A stretch of DNA of 64,000 nt. It comes from Ceratorhiza oryzae-sativae. Lineage: Eukaryota; Basidiomycota; Agaricomycetes; Cantharellales; Ceratobasidiaceae. The stretch spans positions 62,001 to 126,000 of the forward strand of contig JARWMV010000009.1 in NCBI GenBank assembly GCA_030998015.1. The letters run 5' to 3'. A model generated the notes under the pieces. The model was not told where the DNA came from, searched no databases, and worked only from the letters and a program-made list of their open reading frames with translations. Below are positions 12,022 to 23,900 of this stretch, piece by piece; the first letter of the stretch is position 1, and the number at the start of each line of letters is the position of its first letter. The position numbers and the translations under genes are program-made.

Positions 12022-14043
12022 ATGACTGTTAATTCGGTTGAATATAAACCCCTTTCAACTAAGCAGAGGCTAGCGGTCAAGACTGCTGCTGCAGAACTTT
12101 TACCTGAGGCTGTGGAACTACTTAAGGCGCTTACTGACATCGACACCAGCAACCCACCTGGGTTGAACTATCCTGTCATTGCGTCCGTTCTCGATGACTT
12201 TCTGTCTTCAAAGGGATATGAGGTTGAGCAGATACCTGTGCCACTCGAACTCCACCCTGAGCTCGTGCCATTTTCCGATTTGCCTCGGGTTAATGTGTTT
12301 GCCCGATTGAAACCCGACGCTGGTGCGGTCGATAAGGGAAGAGTGATACACTTTAATGGTCACGTGGTAAGTAGCCATTTAGATTGAGGATAGCTAAGAT
12401 ATCTCAAAGTGTTTATTCAAACTAAGGACGTTGTTCCAGTTGGAGACGGCGAAGCTTGGAGGTTTCCTCCGTTCGAAACCACGGTAATTTTAACTAACTT
12501 GGATGTCATGATCCTATCTAAAATTCTTGTGATGAACCCAGGTTTCAGATGGGATAATTTATGGGCGAGGTGTGAGTGATATGAAGGGAGGAATTGTGGC
12601 ACAAGTTAGTCAAGCGGTTTCTTACATTGGATGAATCGATGTCACCACCAGCTGTAGATATTTGCGATAGAAGCTTTAAGAAGAGCCCGCATTCCGATCC
12701 ACGGGACGGTAGAGCATAGCGGAGTGTAAGCTGGTTTCAGTCGCGGTGATTAAACTTTGAACGAGCCACTTACAGGGTTGATGAAGAGACAACTGGAATA
12801 CGGAACGCGGGGTGCGTTCCCCTTTCCATTTCTAAAAGTACGGGGACAAAACTTATAATAGTCCAAGAATGGGGTATCTTGTCCAGCGGGGGTACATTGC
12901 TCGAGGAAAGCAGGATGCGGTGATCATTACTGAGCCTCTAAACGTAAGCATCAGAGTTCTCCTCCAGGATCTTGCACTAATTAATTTGCGCTTTGTTAGA
13001 CAAACAACGTATGTTTAGGCCACAGAGGTGCTATTTGGGGTCGAATTGCCTTCAAAGGGCTAGCTAGTCATGGTAGCACTCCCCAACGTGGAGTGAATGC
13101 CCTGCTTCACGCTAGCTTGTGAGCTGTATTTGAATTCTTTAATCCAGTTGACCAACGCGAATAATTTGACTCAGAGTAATCGTTGAAGCACATCGAACAA
13201 TCACCCCTCAATTGCAAACGCTCATTGATACTAAGTAAGTCGTTCTCCCACACCACCAGCAGATCCTACAGAGGGATTTAAACGAAATATCAAGTGTGGT
13301 GCCGCCTGAAGCCCAAGCTGCATCTCTTACATTCACAGTGAGATTTTCAAGCCGCACGATGTTATATCGGGGCTCAATTAGGTCAACGATTAGATTCTCC
13401 GAGCGGGGACCAATACTAACACAGTACCTGCCAACGCGGTCCTTGAATTCGATCGTCGTCTTGTCCCAGGTGAAACTCTGGACAAAGCAAGGAGCGAAAT
13501 ACATTCGGTTTTGGCCACAGTGAGGAATGAGGTTGGCGAGGACTTTCAGTACGTTCACATACCATATGGCTATCCCGGTTTATATTTACAGTATCACTTA
13601 GGGCCGAGTACACTGAGTTATACTCGACTGAGCCGGTCTGGGTGGGAGACTCCTCGGATCCAACTACCCAAGAGCTAATCCAAGGCCTCAAACGAGCCAT
13701 AAGCGATGTCACGAATGTCGAGGCTGGGGTTGTATGTAGCCCAGGTAGTGACGACCAGGTGAGTGGATCGCTTACGCATGGTTCCAATAGACAGTAATGT
13801 ATCGTTATGGTTGGTAGAGATTCGTCGTTCGCAACGCAGGGATCGATGCGTGTGTAGTCTATGGGCCCGGAAACATCCGTAATGTGCATGTATGCCCCGT
13901 TTTTTTTTTTTCCCTTTGTTCAACATCTCTGCTGAAACCAATTCTAGAATAAGGACGAATCATTAAGCCTAGAGGATCTACAAACAGCAATAGAAGTTAT
14001 GGCGCTTTTCGCGGCCGACTTTCTGGCATCTGAAAGGACTTAG
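12022..14043 (+). CDS. M20-family metallopeptidase (ArgE/DapE-type amidohydrolase)
   Basis: Thirteen exons give 450 residues: 12022-12366, 12427-12483, 12542-12604, 12658-12725, 12776-12811, 12862-12943, 13000-13118, 13175-13234, 13295-13337, 13394-13548, 13602-13758, 13818-13889 and 13948-14043. M20 hallmarks appear in order. GHVDVVP carries zinc ligand His114 and Asp116. GRGVSDMKGG carries bridging Asp147. VDEETTG carries the general-base Glu and a second Glu ligand. GHRGAIW and SHGSTPQRGVNA belong to the lid domain. A late His follows YGPG. Members hydrolyse the amide bond of N-acyl amino acids or short peptides in the cytosol. The exact substrate (acetylornithine, succinyl-diaminopimelate, dipeptide) is not readable here. 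The exon 8/9 and 10/11 junctions had alternatives; those chosen give 53-60 nt introns and the best family match. Confidence 0.88.
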
Positions 14044-14328
14044 TTAGCTTAAATATCGCAGTTCAAACAAACGCCTGTCCTACCCGCCTAACCCTATTTA
14101 CGTAGACTCAATTAGACCAGATACGTAAGAGTAAGCAATCCCTTCAGGCCTTTAGTTACTATAAATACACACTTGATTTTATAAGACTTTACGTTCATTA
14201 GCCTTCGGGTTCCATGCACTCCGGTTCTATCCGTTCCCGCGGGGCAATTATAAACTTAGATTTATTCATGTTATCCCTTTGTGCTTAGAGAAATGTGATA
14301 TACAGCCGTGATACGGTATTTTTGCGTA

Positions 14329-15195
14329 TTACTTTTGGTCTTTGACCTTAGTCCACGACGGACGAGAGGTGATGTCGTCCCACCATTTCTTGACATGCGG
14401 CTTGGACCCCATGATTTCTGGAGAAATCTGGTTGACGAAGGTTCCATAGGGAAGGTGGAATAGGTCTGCAAGCGTAAAGTTCTACGGCATGGTGTGAATG
14501 GAACTGGCTCCCAAGTTGTAAGAGACGACTTACACCACCCGCAAGGTACTTTTGCTTCGACAGGATGCGCTCGTAACCGTCCATTTTGCCCTCGAGCATC
14601 TTTATATACTTCTGAGCGACTTCCTCGTTGGCCTGTGTGCCAAAAGCTCTGGCACGGCTAAGATAAGTGGCGTTCGTCATCGAGTCGATCAAGTATCTCA
14701 CTTGGTGAAAACGCGCTCATAAGTCAAACCACTCGCAGGTGGGTCAAACGAGGAATACTCGATGCTCGCAGCCTGCTCGAAGATACCATAGGCCTTCAGG
14801 TCACTCTCAGGGGGCATCAAGCCGGAATCCTTCCCATACTTGACGGTGAGGTAGCGGCAGATCGCACGGGACTCAAAGATTTGGGTGCCATCCTCGTCCT
14901 ATTCGCCGTGCTGTGAGTACCACCCTTGCGTAAGAGCGGCTCCTAATTCGAGTACTTACGACGAGGACGGGGACAGCACCGAAAGGCTGCTTCGTGGCGA
15001 TATAGTCGGGATTCTTGTGCTCGCCCTTCAGCAAATCGACATTCTTGAGTTCAAAGTTGATGCCGAGCTCGTAGCAGACTGTTTCGACACGCTGAGTGCA
15101 TGTCGACAGATGCATCTAAAGATTGATCTGGGATCAGTCGCTGGCGATAGTCATATTCCGGGCAAACTTACACCGTAAATCTGGACTGTTACCAT
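14329..15195 (-). CDS. glutathione S-transferase
   Basis: Five exons on the minus strand give 217 residues: 15195-15172, 15115-14960, 14898-14702, 14657-14534 and 14481-14329. The amino-terminal thioredoxin-like half has the STCTQRV active-site segment, the PFGAVPVLV loop with the cis-proline that contacts glutathione, and the ESRAICRYL segment that binds the gamma-glutamyl group. The helical carboxy half has NFTLADLFHLPYG, the N-capping box of the GST fold, and PHVKKWWDDITSRPSW. The enzyme conjugates glutathione to electrophiles or reduces peroxides in the cytosol. Length and motifs fit the phi/Ure2-like fungal classes, but the class was not settled. It converges on the M20 gene. A TATA box lies upstream (see 15277-15284). 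Confidence 0.9.
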
Positions 15196-15276
15196 GATGA
15201 AGATACCGAGAACCTAAAGTATGTATCGCAACAGCAAAGCGAAAGGTGGTGAGCTTGCTCATGAACACCGTGGGGC

Positions 15277-15284
15277 TTTATATA
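15277..15284 (-). promoter_or_regulatory. TATA box of the GST gene
   Basis: The minus strand reads TATATAAA about 82-89 bases before the GST start codon. This is a consensus TATA element at a plausible distance for a fungal gene. It is a sequence match only; the transcription start is not known. Confidence 0.55.
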
Positions 15285-16685
15285 CCTTATGGGTCGCCAA
15301 ATTCCGAGGCACGAAGTAACGATACTATTGAGTTGCCTGGCCACACGGCACGTACAAACTCCAAGAACACGTTGAGGAACCCTCTCGCTGACGTAGCAAC
15401 CATGCGAATTTGGAAATTGATCGAGAATTCGGATCGATAGAACCCCCAGGTGCGACGTCGTTTACGAATTCGAGGTCCACCTGACCTCACGCGCTGAGGA
15501 AGGTGTAAAGTTTCTAGAACAATCTAGTCCCGCTAATTTTTGGAAGTATTCAAAAACGGGTGTAGATACGGGCGAGAAGACTAAGATACATGAAAAATTT
15601 ACCGACGCATATAAGCGATCGTTATTGTACAGTTAAGCCACTGAAAAACGCCAAGTAAGTGCATAACCAAGCGAATTCCAACACTAATTGACCTTAGTGA
15701 ATAGTTCTAACCTCTTACGTAATGTATAGCATAGAAAATACGAAAAAAACTATGCAGAAACGCGAAAATTAGAGACAAGGCCTTTAGCACTATTGCTCCC
15801 TAGCACTCCCTGAGGGCCGCGCTATCCCAACCGACCATTTTTGGTTCAGGTTATGGTCGCGCCCAATTTCTTGACTTACGGACCATTCATATCAAAGATT
15901 AAATGGATTATTTAAATAATGTAATAGAACCGTGGAGATGCACTGAGCATTCGGAGGACGAAACACTGGCAATCCCTTCGTCACGTGGCCAGGTGGCGGT
16001 GTAAAACTTTGGACCTGTTCAAAATCCTACGGTGGCGGCGCCTAGCTTATCGCCCGTTCTTCCCAGTGTCCCTCATCGTTGCTATTCGTATGTAGTTGCG
16101 GGTCCACCCGGACCGTGACTCGGATTCGCGGTTAGCATCCAGCTATGCTCGCGCCAGTTCTAACGACACTTGCGTCCGCCCAACGATGTCAGGCCCGGGC
16201 GCATACATATTGCAAATGAAGCGATCTTAACCGTCCATGAGGGCAAAATGTTCAGCAAGAAGACACAGCCCCGTTTGAATCCTTCGTGAAGTGTAGTCAT
16301 TAGAGAGGTTGCGGTTCACCTCTTCTTCTTTTGGGTTTGAAGGCCTCTCATCACGGAATACCTCGTGATTCATAGCTGTGCAAGACCTGTTATCTTGCTG
16401 TCCGTTTATGTATCTCTCCGGCTTCCGGCGGAAAAGTGACATGATCATATCCTCACTCTCTGCTCCCTCAGGAGCGGGCCTATGCTATGAGTTGGGTAAT
16501 TTTAGATAGCCCCGTAATGCATTCCAATCCCCCGATTTGCTTTGAGCAGGAAGGTCCCTCTCGGCATAGCGTTTATCACCCCTCTGAGTACTGCCTTTTC
16601 TCGCCTTCGATGGGATTCGAAGCACGTGTTTCCAGACCCTGGGGTCCTGAAGGGCGATCGGCGCTGGCACAGCCGAGCCGCTTGT

Positions 16686-16692
16686 TATAAAA
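16686..16692 (+). promoter_or_regulatory. TATA box of the NACHT-WD40 gene
   Basis: TATAAAA occurs 58 bases before the assigned ATG at 16750, with no competing ATG in frame between them. It supports both the start choice and a focused promoter. Confidence 0.45.
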
Positions 16693-16749
16693 GTGGTGCT
16701 CCAAACAAACGCGATAGGTCGTCCGCTAGCCAAGCTACTCATACGATAT

Positions 16750-19700
16750 ATGTCGGACAAATGGAGTGTCGGTTCTAAGCGTCTGAAGCTCTCTCATCAA
16801 TCGCCCAACACCACAACGACCAGCTTCACTTCGTCTGCTGGCGAGAACCCATTAATGTACGTCCTCGAAATTCACCAAACGGCACACGCTGTGCTCTACA
16901 TATCAGCTGACCTTGACCCTCAAAAGCAATTCGGCGGTTAATAGCAGAGTTTCAAAGGATGCACACAAATCACAACTTTGGCCAACCCCTACGCCATCAG
17001 TCGGGTTCAGTAGCAACCATGGCGGGTGGATAAAACTAAGGAGGCTTACCGTGCTCCTGAACCAGAGCGCGAAGTCTTTTGGGCCATTAAAGTCCGCCGT
17101 TGATGTGTTTTCTAAAAGCATTGATATATTTGAGGTATGTATGTTCACTAACCATATGTTTTGTTCCGATTTCTTCACAAACTTATCCGGTTAGAACGGA
17201 CTAAAGCACAACGAGGAGTATCAGCTGTTGAAGGTAGAATTGGAATCGTTGTTCAGCGACCTATCTGGGTACTTGGCCGGACCCTCTCCGCCCATGATAA
17301 CTCGCATTATTGCTAAAATAGCCGGGTGAGCCGCTTACATACGCCCAGCAGTTGACCAACTCAACACAGCTTTGAAGGACGATAGAGAATGAGATAGAGT
17401 TAATCACGAGAATGCAGGAACAAAGCAAGGCATTAGGTTTCTTGGAGGCGGAAAAAAATAGCGATGAGGTTCTGGGATGCTACCGTCGCACACAGAGCCT
17501 ATTGAAACGGTTGACAGTAAGCACGAGAGCACCCTAAGTTTTAATGGAAGCTCAATTGTCATAGCTGAATTTAGATATGAGCATTATAGAACTACTGGAC
17601 GAACAGTCAACGGTAAATAAGTAGAGCAGAATTAAACTGAGGCAAGACTGAAGCCATTCGATAGGACTCACGACTAGGGAAACTCCCCAGCTCACCAGGA
17701 GCAGCCTATATGTCCTCTCATTCAGATAATCTTGGTCGAGGTGAATGCACACCAAACACACGTGCGCGGGTGCTTCAGGAACTGCATGATTGGGCGTACA
17801 ACCCCCAGGCTCCAAGGATATGTTGGCTAAATGGCATGGCTGGTGCCGGTAAGACGACAATCGCCTTTAGTATATGCACTCAACTCGACCGTACCCGCAA
17901 GTTGGCTGCCAGCTTCTTCTGTTCTCGACAATTGCCAGAGTGCCGCGACACTAACAGGATTATACCCAGCATTGCATACCAGTTATCGATCTTTTCTTGT
18001 TCTTTTCGGCGCGCATTATCTGATTTGCTGAAGGAGGACCCCGAGGCTCACAATCGACCACTTGCTGTACAATTCGAGCAACTCATAGTCGAACCCTTAA
18101 TGGATGCGGCAGAGGAGTTTCCAACAGATCGTGTAGTTGTGATTGACGCGCTGGACGAGTGTGACGACGCTAGCAACATCAGCCGGCTGATAAGTGTCAT
18201 TCTAGAGAATGCACACACACTACCACTCAAATTCTTCTTGACTAGTCGACCTGAGCCCGGGGTACTGGACCATATGCATGGAGTAGGCAAGGGGTGTGTT
18301 AGAGCCGAGCTCCGACTGCATGATTTGGAGGAAACGATCGTGCAAGAGGATATCCGGACGTACCTGAGCTATGAGCTACGCACAATGAATTTGACATCGG
18401 CTCAGCTGGAAGAACTGGTGAAACGATCTGGGGTGCTTTTTATCTACGCAGCGACCGTGGTGCGATACTTGAACAGCAATAATTTTTCTTCTAGCGCAGA
18501 ACGCCTCGACGAGGTGCTTAATATTTCAATGACATCATCAGTAGACATCAATCGGGAGATAGATGCGCTCTATACTACGATACTTAGAACAGCATTTTGT
18601 GACCCAACATTCAATATGCTTGACCGGACGCGCATGGAGTTGCTACTTCGCACGGTCGTATGCGCTCAGGAGCCCCTAAGTATGGATGCGATGGCCGGTT
18701 TGATTGGTCTCGATGTTGATCGGGTAGTTCGCCCAAGACTCAGACCATTCATGTCCATATTACACGTGTCCGAGGATAAAGGCGTCGTAACGACACTTCA
18801 CGAGTCATTTTCTGACTACCTACTCAATCCTGGTCGATCTGGGGAGTTTTATTGTGACCCTAGGACATATCATACGGAAATGGCCTACATGTGCTTCGAA
18901 GCAATTGGTCAACCAAATCCGCCATTCAACATCTGTGATCTAGGATCATCTTACTTATTCGACGAACAGGTTATCGAGCTCAAGAAGACCGTTGAATTGT
19001 CGATCCCCGCGGCGTTGTCCTACGCGTGCCGTTATTGGGGGGCGCACACAACATATGCACAACCTTCTCCAGAGCTAGCCCATTGTCTCGAACAATTTCT
19101 ACGCACCCGCCTTTTATTGTGGATAGAAGTGTTGAACTTGAAGAACTGTGTAGCAGACGGCGCCAGAACATTGTATGCCGCCACTCAGGTGAGTTGACTG
19201 ACAAGCGAGTGGTCAATCGGCTAACTGAACGGTGTATAGATAGCCCTATATTCAAACGAGGCAAGAGAGCTAATCCAAGACGCTCTCGAGTTCATTACAG
19301 TCCTATCCTCCGGCGAGGTTCTGAGGAGTACTGCTCATATATACTTATCCGGGCTCGCGTTTTGGCCAAAACAACAACCAATCTGGAAACACTACTCTCA
19401 GTATTTGACTGGACTTGTTGAAACTCAGGGCACTACACTTAAAATGAAAGGATCAACCTTGCTAGCCAAAATCGAGGCCGAATCCAATGCGTCATATATA
19501 TCATACTCTCCCGATGGGCTGAATATTATCTCTGGCCATTCTGACGGCACATTATGCCTCTGGAATGCGCATACAAGCCGACAGGTGGGGGATCCGTTGA
19601 ATGGACACACTCAACCAGTTAACTCAGTTGTGTATTCGCCAAATGGACTATGTATAGCTTCTAGCTCTGATGATGCTACCATCAGCGTGTGGGATGCACG

Positions 19701-21633
19701 CACAGGCCTACAAATGGGCCGATCATTGACAGGACATACAGATGGTGTTCTTAGTCTTGCGTATTCGCTTGATGGTACTCGCATCATCTCGGGGTCCTGG
19801 GACCAAACCATCCGTATATGGTGCACACTCACGGGACAGCAATTAGGGCCACCCCTGAGAGGGCACACTGGTTCAATTCAGACAATTTCATTCTCGCCCA
19901 ATGGCAGATACATTGCTTCTGGCTCTTCGGACAAGACTATATGCATCTGGGACGTGGTCACAGGACTACAAATTGGACTACCGCTGAACGGGCATACTCA
20001 CTGGGTGAGGTCAGTCGACTATTCACCGGACGGTAGTCGTATAGTTTCGGGCTCCTGGGATGAGACAATTCGTGTTTGGGACGTATACACAGGCCAGCAA
20101 GTCGGTTATGCGATTCAGGGCCATGGCGGCGTTGATGCTGTCGCCTACTCACCGGATGGTAAATCTATCATCGCGGGCATGGAATACGGTGATATTTATG
20201 TATGGGACGCCTACACTGGCCAGCGAATTGGGCGATTACGTGAAAGAGAGGCCTACAGTCCTATCCGTTCAGTGGCATTCTCTCCTGACGGGTCAAGAAT
20301 CATATCTTCCAGCGAAGAAGGCAGCGGCATATGCATATGGAATGCTCAGTCGTACCACCATGCAACAGCCACTCAAGAGGAGCATGTTACTTCTGTCAGC
20401 GCGATTGCCTACTCCCCCAATGGCACCCGTATTTTTTCTTGCTCCGATGAAGATACAACTATCTGCCTGTGGGATACGCAGACAGGCCAAATGATCGGAC
20501 AGCCACTAGAAGGGCATACCCAGGTTGTTCTGTCAATTGCATGCTCACCCGACGGCGCATATATTTTTTCTGGCTCCGTTGATTGCACGATCCGTATATG
20601 GGATGCAACTACAGGCCAACAAGTGGGCCAACCTTTGGAAGGGCATAAGGAATCCATTCTATCAGTGACATGTTCCCCTGATGCTGCTTGCATTGCCTCG
20701 GGTTCCAGTGACAAGACGATTCGTAGATGGTCCATCCATGAGGGGCGGCAGATCGGCCGGCCTCTAAAAGGTCACAGAAGCTTTGTTCGTACCATCACAT
20801 ACTCTCCAGATGGTACCTACATCGTCTCTGGGTCGGGTGACAATACTCTACGGATATGGGAGGCAAAAACTGGAAACCCCATTGGCGAGCCGTTCGTAGG
20901 CCACACAGATCACATATACTCGGTATCATGTTCACCCGATTCGACTCGTATCGTGACCGGATCTGGGGATAAGACTATACGTATATGGGATGCATTTACT
21001 GGGCAACAAATCGGCCTAGCCCTCGAAGGGCACAACGGCGATGTATATTCAGCTGTTTATAGCCCCAATGGCTTGTCTATCATTTCCGCTTCCCTTGACA
21101 ACACCATGCGAGTATGGGACGTCCATACTGGTAAGCAGGTAGGCGAGGCACTAGAGGGGCACACCGACTCTATACGATCCCTGGCATTCTCTCCTTGTAG
21201 TCTTTATGTCGCTTCAGGATCGAACGATGGAAATATTCGCATTTGGCGGGCATGTCAGATTCAGGATCGATCGTCCTCGCACGAGAAGAAATTTACGCCA
21301 GATTCTCCACCAGCTCAAGCAGGCTCTCAAGAACCCCAATCTTCCAATCTTCCCATACCAGGCTCGGGGAGAAAGGAAGAAGAACACGGCATAGGCTATG
21401 GCAGCGACAAAATACTTCCCTATAATTGGACTCTTCGACCGGACGGATGGATTGTGGACGACCTCGACAGGATACTTTTCTGGGTACCTGTCGACGTTCG
21501 CAGCCAGGTCATGCGGCCTCAAAACACGCTTATAATATCACCTCGTGGGTGGCTACGGTTCGAATTGAGTGGTATGAAATTTGGCGAAAGCTGGTCAGAG
21601 TGTTATGTGGCGAAAAGACTAGATGGATTTTGA
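16750..21633 (+). CDS. NACHT-WD40 STAND protein (NLR-like)
   Basis: Seven exons encode 1,510 residues: 16750-16856, 16945-17134, 17195-17325, 17378-17516, 17565-17612, 17665-19188 and 19240-21633. Residues 1-~220 form a helical amino-terminal effector region. A NACHT NTPase follows: Walker A GMAGAGKTT at about 262-270, and Walker B RVVVIDALDECDD about 90 residues later. A helical linker leads to 14 consecutive WD40 repeats from about residue 780 to 1385, each with variants of YSPDG..I.SGS.D.TIR.WD and closing GH dipeptides. The last ~120 residues (WTLRPDGWIVDD, LIISPRGW) form the extra tail common in Rhizoctonia homologues. Such proteins oligomerise on ligand binding to the repeats and trigger heterokaryon incompatibility or immune-like cell death in fungi. 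Ligand and effector outcome are unknown here. Confidence 0.9.
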
Positions 21634-23900
21634 TATATTATTAGGTTAGGTTGACTCTCCTGTTCCTACAAGCAATCTCATCGGATGAGTGCGGAGTTTA
21701 ATATCTCTGAATCACACCCTCACAATATTTCCTGAGGTGAAACACTCAGGGGTATTCGGTTAACTCGGAGTGGATGCCGCTCGGGTGTCATGTTCCTCAA
21801 ACACTCATAATCGTATTCTAAGTCTTCTATCTCACCTCAGCATCACCCGGTACCAGCCCACTCTGTAAGGCAAGTTCAATCTGCTCCTCGTGTATCAGCG
21901 GAAGCAGAAATAGGGGACATCTTCCGACGGTTCCTCTTAGTATGAAGCTTAGCAACTGCTATGTGGACAAAGAAGCACACACCACAGCCAGGGACCCCTG
22001 CATTTTCCTGTACAAATTTACGGTTGGAAAAAAGCGCATTTCAGACCAAGACGTAATTGGCCAACATGAATCACCTTGGTCGTGCGTGATGGCCAGATGT
22101 TTGGGATCCTTTCTATTGCCGACTAGCTAGCGCTTAGAAGATTAGCATTACGATAGACTCAGATCAAAATAGGAATCTGATACGATCAATTATCAAACAG
22201 TAGCGCTCGCGCGACCTAGGCGTACAAGGAATAGACAAAGGTCGACCCGCGCGGCAAACGGAGTGCCGGGTGCATACATACATTATTTCATCACATAGCA
22301 TAGACTTCCGATGAAATATCACGTCTCCCGAGTATCCAATCCAGATCAACGAATAAGCCATAAACAAAAACGAAACTTCCCAAACCAGAGCTACAAGCCA
22401 GGCAGTCTCGAACAGATGGGTGTCGCCATTCTTCCCATGAACTGTATTGAAAGAAGCCTGACACGTTGAACAATACATCAGCCCTATTCGGAACTCCCTC
22501 GGAACGCCATCAGCGGCGAACCAGTTATTGCCCCTCGCCACGTATTTACTCTCGGCGCGCCTCACAGGTGCGTGTCGAATTCATAGCTGACCCGAACCGA
22601 GATCTAGGCGAACCTTTTTTCTCTTTGTTTCTCAATAGACCTTCGGCCACGCGTTGAGCGAAAAGGTAAAATCGCAGGCATCGAGCTGGGAAGGTTGCGT
22701 GTACACTCGTCATAGTTGTTCTGTGTATTTCTAACTCTGTCAATGACGAACATTATTTCAGAGACCCTGAAATGACGCATATGATGTTCCTGAGGGACCT
22801 CCGTGCGCACCCGAAACCTTTTTGTAGGGTGACCAGTCTATCAGTAGACAAAATCTAAACGTCCTGTCCTTGTTTACAGTGGATATGATCAGATTCTACA
22901 CGCATATACGGCTAAATTAGTCGGGAAATGTTTGACGCCTCCGCGATTAATGCGGGGTAACTAACACCTTGCGGGGTCCCTGACCAAGCACCATCTAGGC
23001 CTTGAATGCCGGCACAAGACGGATAGTCACCTAGTGGAGCAAAACGTGACCGAACGTGATCGCCGAGACAGCCTCAGCTTTTCCCCCCTTGGTCTTCGCC
23101 CTTGGAGTTTCATTCGTCCTCGGCCATAAGACCTCAAAAGCGTTGCCTCGCTACTTTTGCCAGCAAGCACTAGACCCAGCCACAAAAAGTTACCTTGTGT
23201 TGCGTTTATCGTGACTCGTCAGCCGAGGCTGGGGACCAATCGCCGAGCCAGCTCAGCCGTTCCCAATTGCAGGGGGCAAGAGTCCTGTCCGTTTGGAAAG
23301 ACTAGAACCTTCCTTGGATCGATACACATGTTGAGGCAGAGTTCAGCAAGTAGGATGTACATAGCTCCGTTCGGATGCCAGCGAGGTGGTCAAACGAGTG
23401 ATTAGGCCCACGGGCCGTGCTGCGTATGGATTGCGCAAGCGGCGAAGAGAAGAATCAAAAGTCCACGTTGAGAGATAAGAGTCATATATATGCAACAACA
23501 CGTGCAGTAATACAGTGACCACAGACAATAAACAAATCAAGCATAATAACCTTTACTGACACATCACATCACATAGATAACGATACGCGCGCTGCAACCC
23601 ACCCGGTCTGCGCAAATGATGCAGGATGAGGGCCTCGACCCCCACTAACGAAGCAATTAACGTTCTTCCGAATTCCTACCCCGCACTCCAACGACGGGAT
23701 CTCGTCTGAGCCACAAGTACAACCTCGAACAGTCGATCCACAAATATTACTCCACTCTCCCCCCTGTCTCTAATCCCTTACTTGCTTTTCTCCCAACTTG
23801 AGCATCCCCCCTTCCGTCTCATCACTCATCAGCACCCCAGAATCTCGATCCTCACCGGCAAGCACCAGGGTCACAACCAAGACTGGCGACGTTTCTCTCT
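21634..23900. other. intergenic, no supported gene
   Basis: About 2.3 kb lies between the convergent NACHT-WD40 gene and the disordered-protein gene. The longest open frame is 133 codons on the minus strand (22164-22565). It has no recognisable motif or splice context, so it is not called. Confidence 0.4.

Larger units (their letters stand above)
15196..16749. other. intergenic between divergent GST and NACHT genes
   Basis: Apart from the two TATA-like elements near its ends, no coding chain or RNA gene is supported. Open frames are short on both strands and show no family motif. Confidence 0.4.

Noticed and set aside
16608..16665. tRNA-like sequence on the minus strand (TTCGAATCCCA box and a matching 7-base end pair)
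   Set aside because: The segment is only about 57 bases, the T-stem does not pair, and no D-arm or anticodon arm can be drawn.
22164..22565. 133-codon minus-strand frame
   Set aside because: It has a mildly hydrophobic middle but no family motif, splice partner or promoter signal.
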